DNA from: JBMFOH01 sp049969715 [NCBI: bacterium]
GTDB lineage: Bacteria; DUMJ01
Assembly: GCA_049969715.1 (NCBI GenBank)
Contig: JBMFOH010000005.1
Coordinates: 1 to 64,000, forward strand
Length of the DNA: 64,000 nucleotides
Direction: 5' to 3'
Every line of letters begins with the position of its first letter. Within the stretch, counting starts at the first letter, position 1. A model generated the notes under the pieces. The model saw nothing but the letters and a program-made list of their open reading frames with translations. It did no database searches and was not told the origin of the DNA. The translations under genes were made by a program, and so were the position numbers. Of this stretch, positions 45,127 through 53,474 are shown in pieces.

Positions 45127-46064
45127 TTGATTTAGTCTTAGGTTATATCACTGACCTTATATTTGGTGATCCATACTGGTTTCCCCATCCTGTGAGGGCT
45201 ATTGGTGTACTTATCCTCTCTTTGGAAAGATTACTAAGACATATCGCTCATTCGGCTACATCACAGAAGATAGCTGGATTTATTCTGGCAGGTATTACTG
45301 TAGTGATATCTTATTTGGTAGTCTGGCTAATACTCAGAGTAGCTTTATCGGTCGATATAGTATTATTCCATATCTTCAATATTATCTTTATCTATACTAC
45401 TCTTGCTACTAAATGTTTAGGAGATGAAGCCAAAAAGATATATAGATTCTTAAAAGATGGGGATACAGATAGTGCTAGGAAGTCTCTTTCTTATATAGTT
45501 GGAAGGGATACAATAGGGCTTGACATCAAGGAAATAAGTAGAGCAGTTATAGAAACGGTAGCCGAAAATACCTCTGATGGTATTATTGCCCCATTATTCT
45601 ATCTCTTTTTAGGGGGCGTTCCCTTAGCTATGGCTTATAAGGCAGTAAATACGTTGGATTCTATGGTGGGTTATAAAAACGAAAGATATGTCAATATAGG
45701 AATGGCTTCAGCGCGTCTTGATGATATCGTTAATTTCTTACCAGCTCGCATCACGGCAATTCTTATGATTATTGTCTCTTTTATTCTAGGATTAGATGCA
45801 AGACGAGGTCTTTTTACAATGATAAGAGATGGATCCAAGAACCCGAGTCCTAATAGTGGGTATCCTGAGGCTAGTATGGCAGGAGTATTAGGTATTCAAT
45901 TGGGAGGACCTAATTCCTATGGCGGATGTATTGTTGAAAAGCCACATATAGGAGAACAGATAAAACCTATAAATCCAGAACATATAATATTATCTATTAA
46001 GGTAATGTATGGGACATCTATATTAGGACTTTTCTTAGGTCTTCTCATTAAAGGGCTATTATGA
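45123..46064 (+). CDS. cbiB: Adenosylcobinamide-phosphate synthase
   Basis: This 313-residue membrane enzyme (CbiB/CobD of the P. denitrificans naming) joins adenosylcobyric acid with aminopropanol (or its phosphate). It has several membrane helices. Family motifs are [53 protein letters not shown] and [19 protein letters not shown]. It overlaps the upstream and downstream genes by four bases each. The substrates are supplied by the next two genes, cobD and pduX. Confidence 0.95.
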   Translation: MIDLVLGYITDLIFGDPYWFPHPVRAIGVLILSLERLLRHIAHSATSQKIAGFILAGITVVISYLVVWLILRVALSVDIVLFHIFNIIFIYTTLATKCLGDEAKKIYRFLKDGDTDSARKSLSYIVGRDTIGLDIKEISRAVIETVAENTSDGIIAPLFYLFLGGVPLAMAYKAVNTLDSMVGYKNERYVNIGMASARLDDIVNFLPARITAILMIIVSFILGLDARRGLFTMIRDGSKNPSPNSGYPEASMAGVLGIQLGGPNSYGGCIVEKPHIGEQIKPINPEHIILSIKVMYGTSILGLFLGLLIKGLL

Positions 46065-47131
46065 TAGAGCATGGGGGAAACATATATAGAATAGCTAAGA
46101 TTTTGGATATAGATTTATCTAATATACTAGATTTTAGCGCTAATATAAACCCATTGGGGTATCCTCAGGGACTTGAGGAATATTTATCATCATATATAAA
46201 TTCTATTGTCCATTATCCAGATCCTGAATATAATGAGTTGATAGAGGCAATAGCTGAGTATATCGGTGTTAGAGTAGAGAATATATTGGTTGGTAATGGA
46301 GCAATAGACATTATCTCTCTATGTATTCAGACTGTAGAGACCGATAGAGTTCTTATACCTATCCCAACATTCTCTGAGTATGCCCGTATAGCTAAGATAA
46401 ACGGTTTAACGGTAGAATATTTTTATACTGGAAAAGAATTTACATTCAATATAGAGGATATAGTTAAAGAGATTAAACAGAATAGAGTTGGGATGTTGAT
46501 ACTCTGCAATCCTAATAATCCAACTGGAAGACTTATAGATGTTAATTCTTTGAGATATTTACTTGATGAAGCTTTGAAACTCAGTGTATTTGTAATGATA
46601 GATGAAGCATTTATAGAATTTACTGAAAATTATCCTAAAAGCTCAGCAGTAAGCTTTGTTAATCTTTATTCCAATCTATGCATAGTGAGATGTTTTACTA
46701 AGTTCTTTGGATTACCAGGATTAAGATTAGGCTATGTGGTAGCTTCTATAGATTTTATAAATAGAATGAAAGAAAGGGTTCTACCATGGTCTGTAAATGT
46801 TCTGGCTGACCTTGCAGGAAGGTATGTTTTGAAGGATAAAGCCTTTATGAAAGAAACCAGAAAAGTTGTTAGTTCGGAGCGTGCCCTTTTAATTAGAGAG
46901 CTTTCTAATCTTAATTGGATCTTTCTATATCCTAGTCAAGCCAATTTTATCCTTGCAAGGCTCTCTATGGATGCATCAATTCTCGAGAAATTCCTTCTTG
47001 ACCAGGGTATCCTTATAAGAAATTGTAGTAATTTTAATGGTTTAGATAGGCATTATATTAGACTGGCTGTAAAAGACCATAAAAGTAATCTAAGACTTAT
47101 TGAGGCATTAAAATCTTTTCGATATCTATGA
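46061..47131 (+). CDS. cobD: L-threonine-O-3-phosphate decarboxylase (CobD-type aminotransferase fold)
   Basis: This 356-residue PLP-dependent enzyme has the aminotransferase class I/II fold. It begins HGGNIYRIAK and LDFSANINPLG, the CobD/CobC signature. NPNNPTG and the PLP lysine K214 (FTKFFGLPGLRLGY) are present. It decarboxylates L-threonine phosphate to 1-amino-2-propanol phosphate, the linker of the cobalamin nucleotide loop. Histidinol-phosphate aminotransferase is similar in sequence, but the operon (cbiB before, pduX after) and the N-terminal signature favour CobD. Confidence 0.92.
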   Translation: MIEHGGNIYRIAKILDIDLSNILDFSANINPLGYPQGLEEYLSSYINSIVHYPDPEYNELIEAIAEYIGVRVENILVGNGAIDIISLCIQTVETDRVLIPIPTFSEYARIAKINGLTVEYFYTGKEFTFNIEDIVKEIKQNRVGMLILCNPNNPTGRLIDVNSLRYLLDEALKLSVFVMIDEAFIEFTENYPKSSAVSFVNLYSNLCIVRCFTKFFGLPGLRLGYVVASIDFINRMKERVLPWSVNVLADLAGRYVLKDKAFMKETRKVVSSERALLIRELSNLNWIFLYPSQANFILARLSMDASILEKFLLDQGILIRNCSNFNGLDRHYIRLAVKDHKSNLRLIEALKSFRYL

Positions 47132-48003
47132 AGAAACGAGTAGAGGTTTATTGTCCAGGTTCATGTGGAGAACTTATACAAGGAGTGATATATGGAAAAG
47201 AGCTCTTAGTCTCTTATCCTATAGAGTTAGGGACTATCCTTTCTATTGAACTTTCTAATGAGAAGAATAATACTGAGCTTATGCCAAAAATAAAAGAGGC
47301 TATAAAAAAGACGCTAAAATTTCTTGGGATTCCTAAAAGGTTTTTAGAAAATATAAAGATACAGAAGAATTCACAACTTACCTTAGGAAAGGGTATGAGC
47401 AGTAGTACTGCAGATATTGCCTGTGCTATATTTGGTATCGGAGTTTTATTTGGTGTAAACTTAGATAACCGTAAAATAGCTGATATATCTGTCTCTATAG
47501 AGCCAACAGACAGTATAATATTTGAAGACCTTACCCTTTTTGACTCTTTAAAAGGAGAGTTGATCTTACCTCTAGCCCCTGTACCATCTCTTAAGGTGAT
47601 AGTACTTGAGGGTAAAGGAACTATAGATACATTAGATTATCATAGGATAGTAGGTAATGCTATCTACTCTTACTCTAAAGATTGGGAAGAGGCATACTCT
47701 GGGATGGAGATGTCGATTAAGAAAGGAGACTGGTATGGGGTTGGTAACTCTTCAATAAAGAGCGCACTTATACAGCAAATTTTGCTTCCGAAACCTTATC
47801 TAGATGAGATAATAGATTGTGCGTTAAGTGCTGGGGCATATGGGGTAAATGTTGCACACAGTGGTACAGCTGTAGGAATCTTTATGAGTGAGGAGATCGA
47901 CGAAATGTCTATTATCAATAGGCTAGATAAACTTGGAATATTAGAAGCTTATGGGCGATACTACATAACTAGAACGGTGAAAGGTGGTCCTAGTCTAGTA
48001 TAG
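47128..48003 (+). CDS. pduX: L-threonine kinase (PduX-type GHMP kinase)
   Basis: This 291-residue GHMP-superfamily kinase has an N-terminal VEVYCPGSCGELIQGV segment and the phosphate-binding motif GKGMSSSTAD near residues 87-96. PduX phosphorylates L-threonine to provide the substrate of CobD. The location directly after cobD, overlapping by four bases, supports this over homoserine kinase or other GHMP kinases. No 1,2-propanediol (pdu) genes lie nearby, so its role is cobalamin synthesis. It converges with aroK with a nine-base overlap. Confidence 0.88.
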   Translation: MKKRVEVYCPGSCGELIQGVIYGKELLVSYPIELGTILSIELSNEKNNTELMPKIKEAIKKTLKFLGIPKRFLENIKIQKNSQLTLGKGMSSSTADIACAIFGIGVLFGVNLDNRKIADISVSIEPTDSIIFEDLTLFDSLKGELILPLAPVPSLKVIVLEGKGTIDTLDYHRIVGNAIYSYSKDWEEAYSGMEMSIKKGDWYGVGNSSIKSALIQQILLPKPYLDEIIDCALSAGAYGVNVAHSGTAVGIFMSEEIDEMSIINRLDKLGILEAYGRYYITRTVKGGPSLV

Positions 48004-48522
48004 AAAGCCTTCTTTTCTTAGGATGCTCTCTATTTCTGAGATAATCTCTTCCAATGATTTGTTAGCATCAACTTTATAGTGGGCAGTTTCTCTGTATAAA
48101 ACTTCCCTCTCTGAGATGAGGGTATAGGCTCTATTCTCTCTATCTTTACTTAAAAGAGGTCTTTTTTCATCCCCTTGGGTCCTGGCTATAACTGTTTTTG
48201 GATTTACATTAAGCCAGATAACAATCCCTGTTTTTTTCAGAATCTTTCTTGTCTCTTCTTGTGTTACACAGCCTCCGCCTGTAGCTATAACGGTGTTTGG
48301 ATTTTCTATCGTTTTTAAGACAATAGCCTTTTCTATATTTCTGAAATATGCTTCCCCATAACTCTTAAATATCTCACTAATAGAAATACCTGTTTCTTTT
48401 TCTATCAGTTCGTCTGTATCTATAAAAACTCTATTCAACTTTTCTGCTAATATCTTTCCAACAGTAGTCTTTCCGGAAGCCATAAATCCAATAAGAATAA
48501 TAGGTTTAGAAGTTTCTGACAT
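47995..48522 (-). CDS. aroK: Shikimate kinase
   Basis: This 175-residue P-loop kinase phosphorylates shikimate at the 3-hydroxyl. Walker A is GFMASGKTT at 12-20. FIDTDELIEKETG carries substrate-binding Asp, and VIATGGGCV is the Walker B-like Gly-rich motif. RPLLS is the adenine-side lid. The start overlaps aroC by 17 bases. The next gene on this strand would normally be aroB, which instead lies beyond the opposing cobalamin operon. Confidence 0.94.
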   Translation of the reverse strand: MSETSKPIILIGFMASGKTTVGKILAEKLNRVFIDTDELIEKETGISISEIFKSYGEAYFRNIEKAIVLKTIENPNTVIATGGGCVTQEETRKILKKTGIVIWLNVNPKTVIARTQGDEKRPLLSKDRENRAYTLISEREVLYRETAHYKVDANKSLEEIISEIESILRKEGFLY

Positions 48523-49630
48523 ATTCTAAATATTGGCTATATCTAGTCTTTACTTCTTTCCAAGTATTTCCGCCAAGTTCTTGGAGGATTGTATCTGCTA
48601 AAACCCATGCTAGCATAGATTCTCCTATTACTCCAGCAGCAGGAACTACACATATATCTGACCTTACTACTATTGCTTCTTGTCGTTCTTTCTTTACTAG
48701 GTCTATACTTGGTAACGGCTTTCGAAGTGTTGGAATAGGTTTTACTGCACCCTTTACTATGATAAGCTCACCATTAGTAATTCCTCCCTCTAATCCTCCT
48801 GCAAAATTGGTATCTCTATAGAAAGGATAAGGAGTATGCCCACTCTCATAATTTATAATATCCATTACTTCAGAGCCAAAAGACCTAGTTATCCCAAAAC
48901 CCCCTCCTATCTCTACCCCTTTTACACTTGGAATACTCATAATAGCCTGGGCAATAAGTCCATCGAGCCTTCTATCCCAATGGACATATGTTCCAAATCC
49001 TGGGGGGACACCAATAGCCATTACCTCAAATATTCCTCCTAATGTTTCTCCTTTCTCTCTGGCTTCGTCTATGAGTCTTATCATCTTCCCTGAGGCTCCC
49101 TCATCGGGGCATCTTACTGGAGAAGCTTCTGAAAGGGCTTCTATCTCTTCTAGAGAAAAAGACCCTTTTGTCTCTACATCTCCAATCCTTTTGGTATAGC
49201 TGATTATCTTTATTCCTAATTCTTTTAACATCTTCTTTGCTATTGCGCCAGCCATAACCCTGGTAGTAGTTTCTCTAGCACTAGCTCTTTCCCATATATC
49301 CCTTATATCTCTGGTATCATATTTTATTGCTCCTGGTAGATCTGCATGTCCTGGCCTTGGAATAGTAAGAGGTGTTTGGTCTTTCTGCCAATCTATGTTC
49401 TCTAATATAATAGCTATTGGACTTCCTATCGTCCTATTGTTCCTTAGTCCCGTATATATTTCGCACCTTTCTGATTCAATATTCATCCTACTTCCCCTTC
49501 CATAACCCTGCTTTCTTCTTGTCAACTCTCTATCTATATCATCTTTGGAGAGAGGAAGTCCACTCGGAACGCCTTCTATTATGGCTATAAGTGCTCTTCC
49601 GTGTGATTCACCAGCAGTAAGAAATCTCAT
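48506..49630 (-). CDS. aroC: Chorismate synthase
   Basis: This 374-residue FMN-dependent enzyme removes phosphate from EPSP to form chorismate. Diagnostic segments are TAGESHGRALIAIIEGVPSGLPL at the N-terminus, RRKQGYGRGSRMNIE, the FMN-binding region RASARETTTRVMAGAIA, and GGITNGELIIV. The length is usual. It starts at 49630 inside the end of aroE and overlaps aroK. It is part of aroE-aroC-aroK. EPSP synthase (aroA) is not in the window. Confidence 0.95.
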   Translation of the reverse strand: MRFLTAGESHGRALIAIIEGVPSGLPLSKDDIDRELTRRKQGYGRGSRMNIESERCEIYTGLRNNRTIGSPIAIILENIDWQKDQTPLTIPRPGHADLPGAIKYDTRDIRDIWERASARETTTRVMAGAIAKKMLKELGIKIISYTKRIGDVETKGSFSLEEIEALSEASPVRCPDEGASGKMIRLIDEAREKGETLGGIFEVMAIGVPPGFGTYVHWDRRLDGLIAQAIMSIPSVKGVEIGGGFGITRSFGSEVMDIINYESGHTPYPFYRDTNFAGGLEGGITNGELIIVKGAVKPIPTLRKPLPSIDLVKKERQEAIVVRSDICVVPAAGVIGESMLAWVLADTILQELGGNTWKEVKTRYSQYLEYVRNF

Positions 49631-50463
49631 AGGTACTCCTGTACAGCCTTCTCCATCTCTTCTATAGGTGGGTCTATTCCTGTCCAGATTTTAAAAGAAG
49701 CGGCTCCTTGATAAACTAGCATTTTTATCCCATTCTGAATCCTTGCACCTAGTCTTTCTGCAACCTCTAGAAATGTGGTCTTAGGAGGGTTATATACTAG
49801 GTCTATTACTATCGCATCCCTTTTGATCATATGAGATGGTATTTCTATCTCTCCACCTATCCCTTTCATCCCTATTGGTGTTGTGTTTACTATAATGTCT
49901 GGGGCTTCTATTATATTCCACTGTCCAAATGGAATAGATTGCACATTTCTTCTAAAAAGACTATTTAGAAAGCCTATCAGACTTTGAGTCCTTTCTTCCG
50001 TCCTATTTGTAATGTATAGCCTATTTATATTTAATCTACAGAGTGCATAAGTTACTGCTTTACTTGCTCCCCCAGCTCCTATAACAAAGGCAGATCTCTT
50101 TGAGATATCTATTCCTTCTAGACATCTTTCAAAACCAAAAACATCTGTATTATATCCTATCAGCTTTTCATCTGCAATTTTTATTGTATTTACTGTATTT
50201 AAAACTTTTGCCTCTTCAGATAGCTCATCTAAGTATTCTATCACCATCTCTTTATAAGGGATAGTTACATTTACTCCAAGGATATTTGTAGCTTTTAGAC
50301 CTTTAATAAAATCTCCTAGTCCTTTCGGATCAATGTCTAATGCTATATAACAACCATCTAATCCTAATGCTTTGAATGCAACATTATGCATAACAGGTGA
50401 TAAGGTATGAGTAATAGGATGACCTATCACCATCGCTACTTTTGTTGTGCCTCTAATCCTCAT
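49627..50463 (-). CDS. aroE: Shikimate dehydrogenase
   Basis: This 278-residue NADPH-dependent enzyme reduces 3-dehydroshikimate. The N-terminal substrate motifs are VIGHPITHTLSPVMHNVAF and GVNVTIPYKE with its catalytic Lys. The cofactor motif is IGAGGASKAVTYAL with TNRTEER. DLVYNPPKT and LVYQGAASFKIWTG close the fold. It is the first gene of the minus-strand aro unit and lies about 25 bases after the PEGA gene stop, so it may be transcribed from that promoter. Confidence 0.95.
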   Translation of the reverse strand: MRIRGTTKVAMVIGHPITHTLSPVMHNVAFKALGLDGCYIALDIDPKGLGDFIKGLKATNILGVNVTIPYKEMVIEYLDELSEEAKVLNTVNTIKIADEKLIGYNTDVFGFERCLEGIDISKRSAFVIGAGGASKAVTYALCRLNINRLYITNRTEERTQSLIGFLNSLFRRNVQSIPFGQWNIIEAPDIIVNTTPIGMKGIGGEIEIPSHMIKRDAIVIDLVYNPPKTTFLEVAERLGARIQNGIKMLVYQGAASFKIWTGIDPPIEEMEKAVQEYL

Positions 50464-50487
50464 AGATCCAATTATTCAATACACCTT

Positions 50488-51516
50488 TTATCTTATAGGA
50501 TATAGTTGGACATTTACATTTACTGTTTGTCCGAGAAATACTGGGTAGTATTGTACAAAGGTCTCATATCCAGATTTTATTATAGTAATCTGGTATTGTC
50601 CTGGTTTCAATCCTCCAATTCTAAGAGGTGTCTTCCCTTTTTTGTCTCCATTTATAAATACATCTGCTCCAGATGGATTACTAGTTATATATAAGGACCC
50701 TTCCAATGGGATAGGTTTGAGTTTTACGTCTATTTTGGTAGGTCTTGCAGGAGTAATATTTATATCTTTCTGATAGTCCTGATACCCAGAGAGCTGTAAT
50801 AGGATAGAATGCTTTCCTACAGGGACATTCCCATCATAAGGAGTATACCCTAGAAATCTCCCATCTATGTAGAGACTAGCACCGCTAGGATTACTTGAGA
50901 CTGTCAACTCTCCTAGATTCTGATTTTGTCCTGGGAAAACCTGTCCAGGTGTAGTACCTTGTACCACATAGAATATGGTATTGTTCGTTGTCCATTGGGG
51001 AGCATTAGGAACAATCTCTATGTTCTTTTTTACCTTGTTAGTGAAGTCTTCAGGATTCTCTGGAATAAGTGGAAGTGGGTCTTTCTCCATATTTTTCCTA
51101 TAATTTTCTAAAACATTAATAGGGCTTTTGCTCGCTAAGATATGAACGACTTCCCTTCCATATGGTGGGGCAATCGTTAGGGAATAGTTGTCCTGTGGAG
51201 AGGGTATAGAGTATACCGTATTGGCTCTGACAAAATTATTCTGTTGATACCTATTAGGGAAGAATAACCTTATCTCTCCATTGGCGTTGATATCCCATAG
51301 GTAGATATACGCATCCTGAGTTACCTTAAAATAGACGATTAGATTTTCTCCTACATAATAATTGGTATTGTCGCCTTTATTGGTCCATACGTCTACTTGG
51401 AAATTTGACTCCGGCGGTGGTGTAATTATAATAGTCCTTACCTCTGGTTCTGCCCCCCATATTAGGCTAGTAACAAAAAATACTCCTAAAACAGTTAATA
51501 AAAGGGTCTTCTTCAT
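50488..51516 (-). CDS. Exported DUF4384/PEGA-domain protein
   Basis: This 342-residue protein has a signal peptide (about 1-22, ending SLIWGAE). A DUF4384 domain follows at about 50-130 (YYVGENLIVYFKVTQDAYIYLWDIN, FFPN). Two PEGA domains occupy the C-terminus (about 203-270 and 273-342): SNPSGASLYIDGRFLGYTP with KHSILLQLSGYQDY, and SNPSGADVFINGDKKGKTP with YQITIIKSGYE. PEGA domains are surface or periplasmic beta modules, and DUF4384 is often found with peptidoglycan- or stress-linked proteins. No enzyme motif is seen. AAGGAAGGGG precedes the ATG, and a consensus promoter lies at 51555-51583. aroE follows. Confidence 0.85.
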   Translation of the reverse strand: MKKTLLLTVLGVFFVTSLIWGAEPEVRTIIITPPPESNFQVDVWTNKGDNTNYYVGENLIVYFKVTQDAYIYLWDINANGEIRLFFPNRYQQNNFVRANTVYSIPSPQDNYSLTIAPPYGREVVHILASKSPINVLENYRKNMEKDPLPLIPENPEDFTNKVKKNIEIVPNAPQWTTNNTIFYVVQGTTPGQVFPGQNQNLGELTVSSNPSGASLYIDGRFLGYTPYDGNVPVGKHSILLQLSGYQDYQKDINITPARPTKIDVKLKPIPLEGSLYITSNPSGADVFINGDKKGKTPLRIGGLKPGQYQITIIKSGYETFVQYYPVFLGQTVNVNVQLYPIR

Positions 51517-51554
51517 TTTATCTACCCCTTCCTTTAAAATTTTTTACTTTGCTT

Positions 51555-51583
51555 ATTATAACAGTAGATTTAGAGAAAGACAA
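51555..51583 (-). promoter_or_regulatory. Promoter of the PEGA-protein gene
   Basis: On the minus strand TTGTCT (51583-51578) and a perfect TATAAT (51560-51555) are separated by 17 bases. It faces away from the rpmH promoter. aroE may be read from it too. Confidence 0.65.
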
Positions 51584-51608
51584 CTATATTATGAATTTAT
51601 AGGTTATC

Positions 51609-51637
51609 TTGCAAAAGTGATATGGTTGTGGTATTAT
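51609..51637 (+). promoter_or_regulatory. Promoter of the rpmH-rnpA-yidC operon
   Basis: TTGCAA (51609-51614) and TATTAT (51632-51637) are separated by 17 bases. GAAGGAGG and the rpmH start follow. No DnaA-box-like TTATCCACA was seen in this intergenic region. Confidence 0.65.
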
Positions 51638-51668
51638 TTCTATTCGAAGGATAGAAGGAGGTTGAAAG

Positions 51669-51809
51669 ATGAAGAAGACGGCTTTCCAGAGAAATGTAAA
51701 ACCTAGAAGAACTACCCACGGGTTTTTAGCAAGGATGAGTTCTCCTGGAGGAAGAAAGACGCTAAAGAGGAGAAGATCAAAGGGAAGATATAGACTTGTT
51801 CCAGTTTAA
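51669..51809 (+). CDS. rpmH: 50S ribosomal protein L34
   Basis: This 46-residue basic protein has the L34 pattern: [20 protein letters not shown] and [14 protein letters not shown]. Its AGAAGGAGG ribosome site lies seven bases before the ATG. The stop TAA shares a base with the rnpA start (TAATG). L34 followed by rnpA, yidD, yidC, jag, mnmE and mnmG is the classical order found near many bacterial origins. The gene is short enough to be missed by simple ORF searches. Confidence 0.96.
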   Translation: MKKTAFQRNVKPRRTTHGFLARMSSPGGRKTLKRRRSKGRYRLVPV

Positions 51810-52132
51810 TGCTTCCTAGAGAACAAAGATTATCAAGCTCTAGAGAGATAAAGAATATTCTTAGAAACGGAAAGAAGATTGATTTGGGTTATTTGAATCT
51901 ATATGTAATGCCAGGGAATGGTAAGATTGGTTTTATAACTACAAGGGGATTTAAGAATGCGGTGATGCGTAACAGGACTAAAAGAAGAATAAGAGGAGCG
52001 TTTGAGTCTGGATTGTTTAAAATTAATAATTACGATATGCTTTTTGTAATAAAGCCAGAGTCTTCTTTAGTAGAATCTTCTAAAATGAGGGAAGATTTTA
52101 GTAAGATTCTTCTTGAGTTTGTAGATGGTTAA
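51809..52132 (+). CDS. rnpA: Ribonuclease P protein component
   Basis: This 107-residue protein subunit of RNase P matures tRNA 5' ends together with the RNA subunit. It has [17 protein letters not shown] and the basic RNR motif [13 protein letters not shown] (RNR at 54-56), with G(F)[10 protein letters not shown] before it. Length is normal. Its start overlaps the rpmH stop by one base, and its end overlaps yidD by eight bases. The RNase P RNA gene is not in the window. Confidence 0.95.
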   Translation: MLPREQRLSSSREIKNILRNGKKIDLGYLNLYVMPGNGKIGFITTRGFKNAVMRNRTKRRIRGAFESGLFKINNYDMLFVIKPESSLVESSKMREDFSKILLEFVDG

Positions 52133-52337
52133 AAGGTTGATCTTAAAGCTAATAAGGTTTTATAAGTTATTTATTTCGCCGATCCTTGGTAAGAATTGTA
52201 GGTTTTATCCTACGTGTTCTGATTATACTTATCAGGCTATCGAAAGGTATGGGGTAAGAAAGGGGATATGGATAGGATTGAAGCGTATTATCAGATGTCA
52301 CCCTTATAATCCCGGCGGTTATGATCCATTATTATGA
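52125..52337 (+). CDS. yidD: Membrane protein insertion efficiency factor YidD
   Basis: This 70-residue protein has the compact cysteine-containing YidD core: [31 protein letters not shown] and a C-terminal [13 protein letters not shown]. All three cysteines are in place. It assists insertion by YidC. It sits between rnpA and yidC in the standard order, overlapping rnpA. Confidence 0.95.
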   Translation: MVKRLILKLIRFYKLFISPILGKNCRFYPTCSDYTYQAIERYGVRKGIWIGLKRIIRCHPYNPGGYDPLL

Positions 52338-52365
52338 GATTAAAATCTTTCAGAGAGGATGAATT

Positions 52366-52986
52366 ATGACATATATAAATAATTTCCTTATGAGTATACT
52401 CGACTTTTTTTATAATATTTCAGGAAATTATGGAGTAGCTCTTATACTTTTTACCGTCCTGGTAAAATTAGTATTGTATCCACTTACCCATCAGCAGTTT
52501 AAGGCACTTAAGGAACAACAAAAGATACAGCCTGAACTAACCAAAATAAGGGAGAAGTATAAAGACGATCCTGAAAAGCTAAATAAAGAGATGATAGAAT
52601 TGTATCAAAGACATAAGATAAATCCTATGGGTGGATGTTTACCATTACTTATCCAGTTTCCTATCTTGGCAATACTCTATAGTGCTATAAGTGCCTATTC
52701 TGGCAAATTTGCCAATGCCAGTTTCCTTTGGATAAGAAGCCTTGCTGCTCCAGATCTTCCTTTGCTCATAATCTATGGAATAAGTATGGTGCTTTCTAGT
52801 CTATTTTCTTCGCCAATTAGTGAAGACCCTTCACAGAGGACAAGTCAATTATTTATGGGAATAGGCTTACCTGTAGTTTTTACTATAATGTTTAGAAACT
52901 TCCCTTCAGCTTTTATTCTGTATTGGTTTGTATTTAATGTGCTTTCTACAATCCAGCAGATTTATGTAATGAGAACAGTAAAGTAA
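52366..52986 (+). CDS. yidC: Membrane protein insertase YidC, short form
   Basis: This 206-residue protein covers only the conserved five-helix core of the YidC/Oxa1/Alb3 family. GVALILFTVLVKLVLYPLTHQQFKAL carries the groove Lys/Arg-type residue, and the coiled C1 loop (LTKIREKYKDDPEKLNKEMIELYQRHK) and NPMGGCLPLLIQFPI follow. The large periplasmic domain of proteobacterial YidC is missing, and there is no lipoprotein signal. This is the form usual in Gram-positives and some deep lineages. Genes on both sides (yidD, jag) match the standard order. A Shine-Dalgarno GAGAGGAT precedes the ATG. Confidence 0.93.
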   Translation: MTYINNFLMSILDFFYNISGNYGVALILFTVLVKLVLYPLTHQQFKALKEQQKIQPELTKIREKYKDDPEKLNKEMIELYQRHKINPMGGCLPLLIQFPILAILYSAISAYSGKFANASFLWIRSLAAPDLPLLIIYGISMVLSSLFSSPISEDPSQRTSQLFMGIGLPVVFTIMFRNFPSAFILYWFVFNVLSTIQQIYVMRTVK

Positions 52987-53000
52987 GGATGGAGGTATCT

Positions 53001-53474
53001 ATGCTAATACAGAAACCCAGTATAGAAAGTCTGGCCAAAATGTTTATTAATCAGCTTTTGGGACCATATAAGCTTAAGTATAATATAGATTTGGAATTAA
53101 AAGATAATGTTCATTGGGTAAAGTTAAGTGGTGAAGATATTTCTTTTCTTATTGGAAGGAGAGGAGTAATCCTTTACTCCCTGCAACATCTATTAAGGCT
53201 CTATATAAGAAGAAGTATAGATGAAGAGATAATGGTAGTTTTGGATATAAATGGCTATAGAGAAGAAAAAGAAAAGAGATTGGTGTTTCAGGCTAATAAA
53301 GCTGCCTCTAGAGTGAAATCTACTGGAAAGAGGTTTGTCTTCAAGCCTATGCCAGCTGCCCTGAGGAGAGTAATACATAAGGCTCTAGAAAAAAATCCTG
53401 ATGTTATAACCTATAGTGAAGGAAAGGAGCCTAAAAGAAGAGTAATAGTAGCTTTAAAAGAAAAGAATGGATAG
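53001..53474 (+). CDS. jag: Jag/KhpB-like RNA-binding protein (KH-R3H)
   Basis: This 157-residue protein has a KH domain (about 40-85, with GEDISFLIGRRGVILYSLQHLLRLYI) and an R3H domain (about 95-155, with PAALRRVIHKAL). It lacks the usual N-terminal Jag domain. Homologues bind RNA and influence cell division and elongation in Gram-positives. The ATG at 53001 follows GGAGG; a further in-frame ATG at 52989 lies in that ribosome site. It overlaps mnmE by eight bases. Confidence 0.9.
   Translation: MLIQKPSIESLAKMFINQLLGPYKLKYNIDLELKDNVHWVKLSGEDISFLIGRRGVILYSLQHLLRLYIRRSIDEEIMVVLDINGYREEKEKRLVFQANKAASRVKSTGKRFVFKPMPAALRRVIHKALEKNPDVITYSEGKEPKRRVIVALKEKNG

Noticed and set aside
51517-51668. Replication origin beside rpmH
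   Set aside because: No DnaA boxes or AT-rich repeat array were seen; two back-to-back promoters explain the region.
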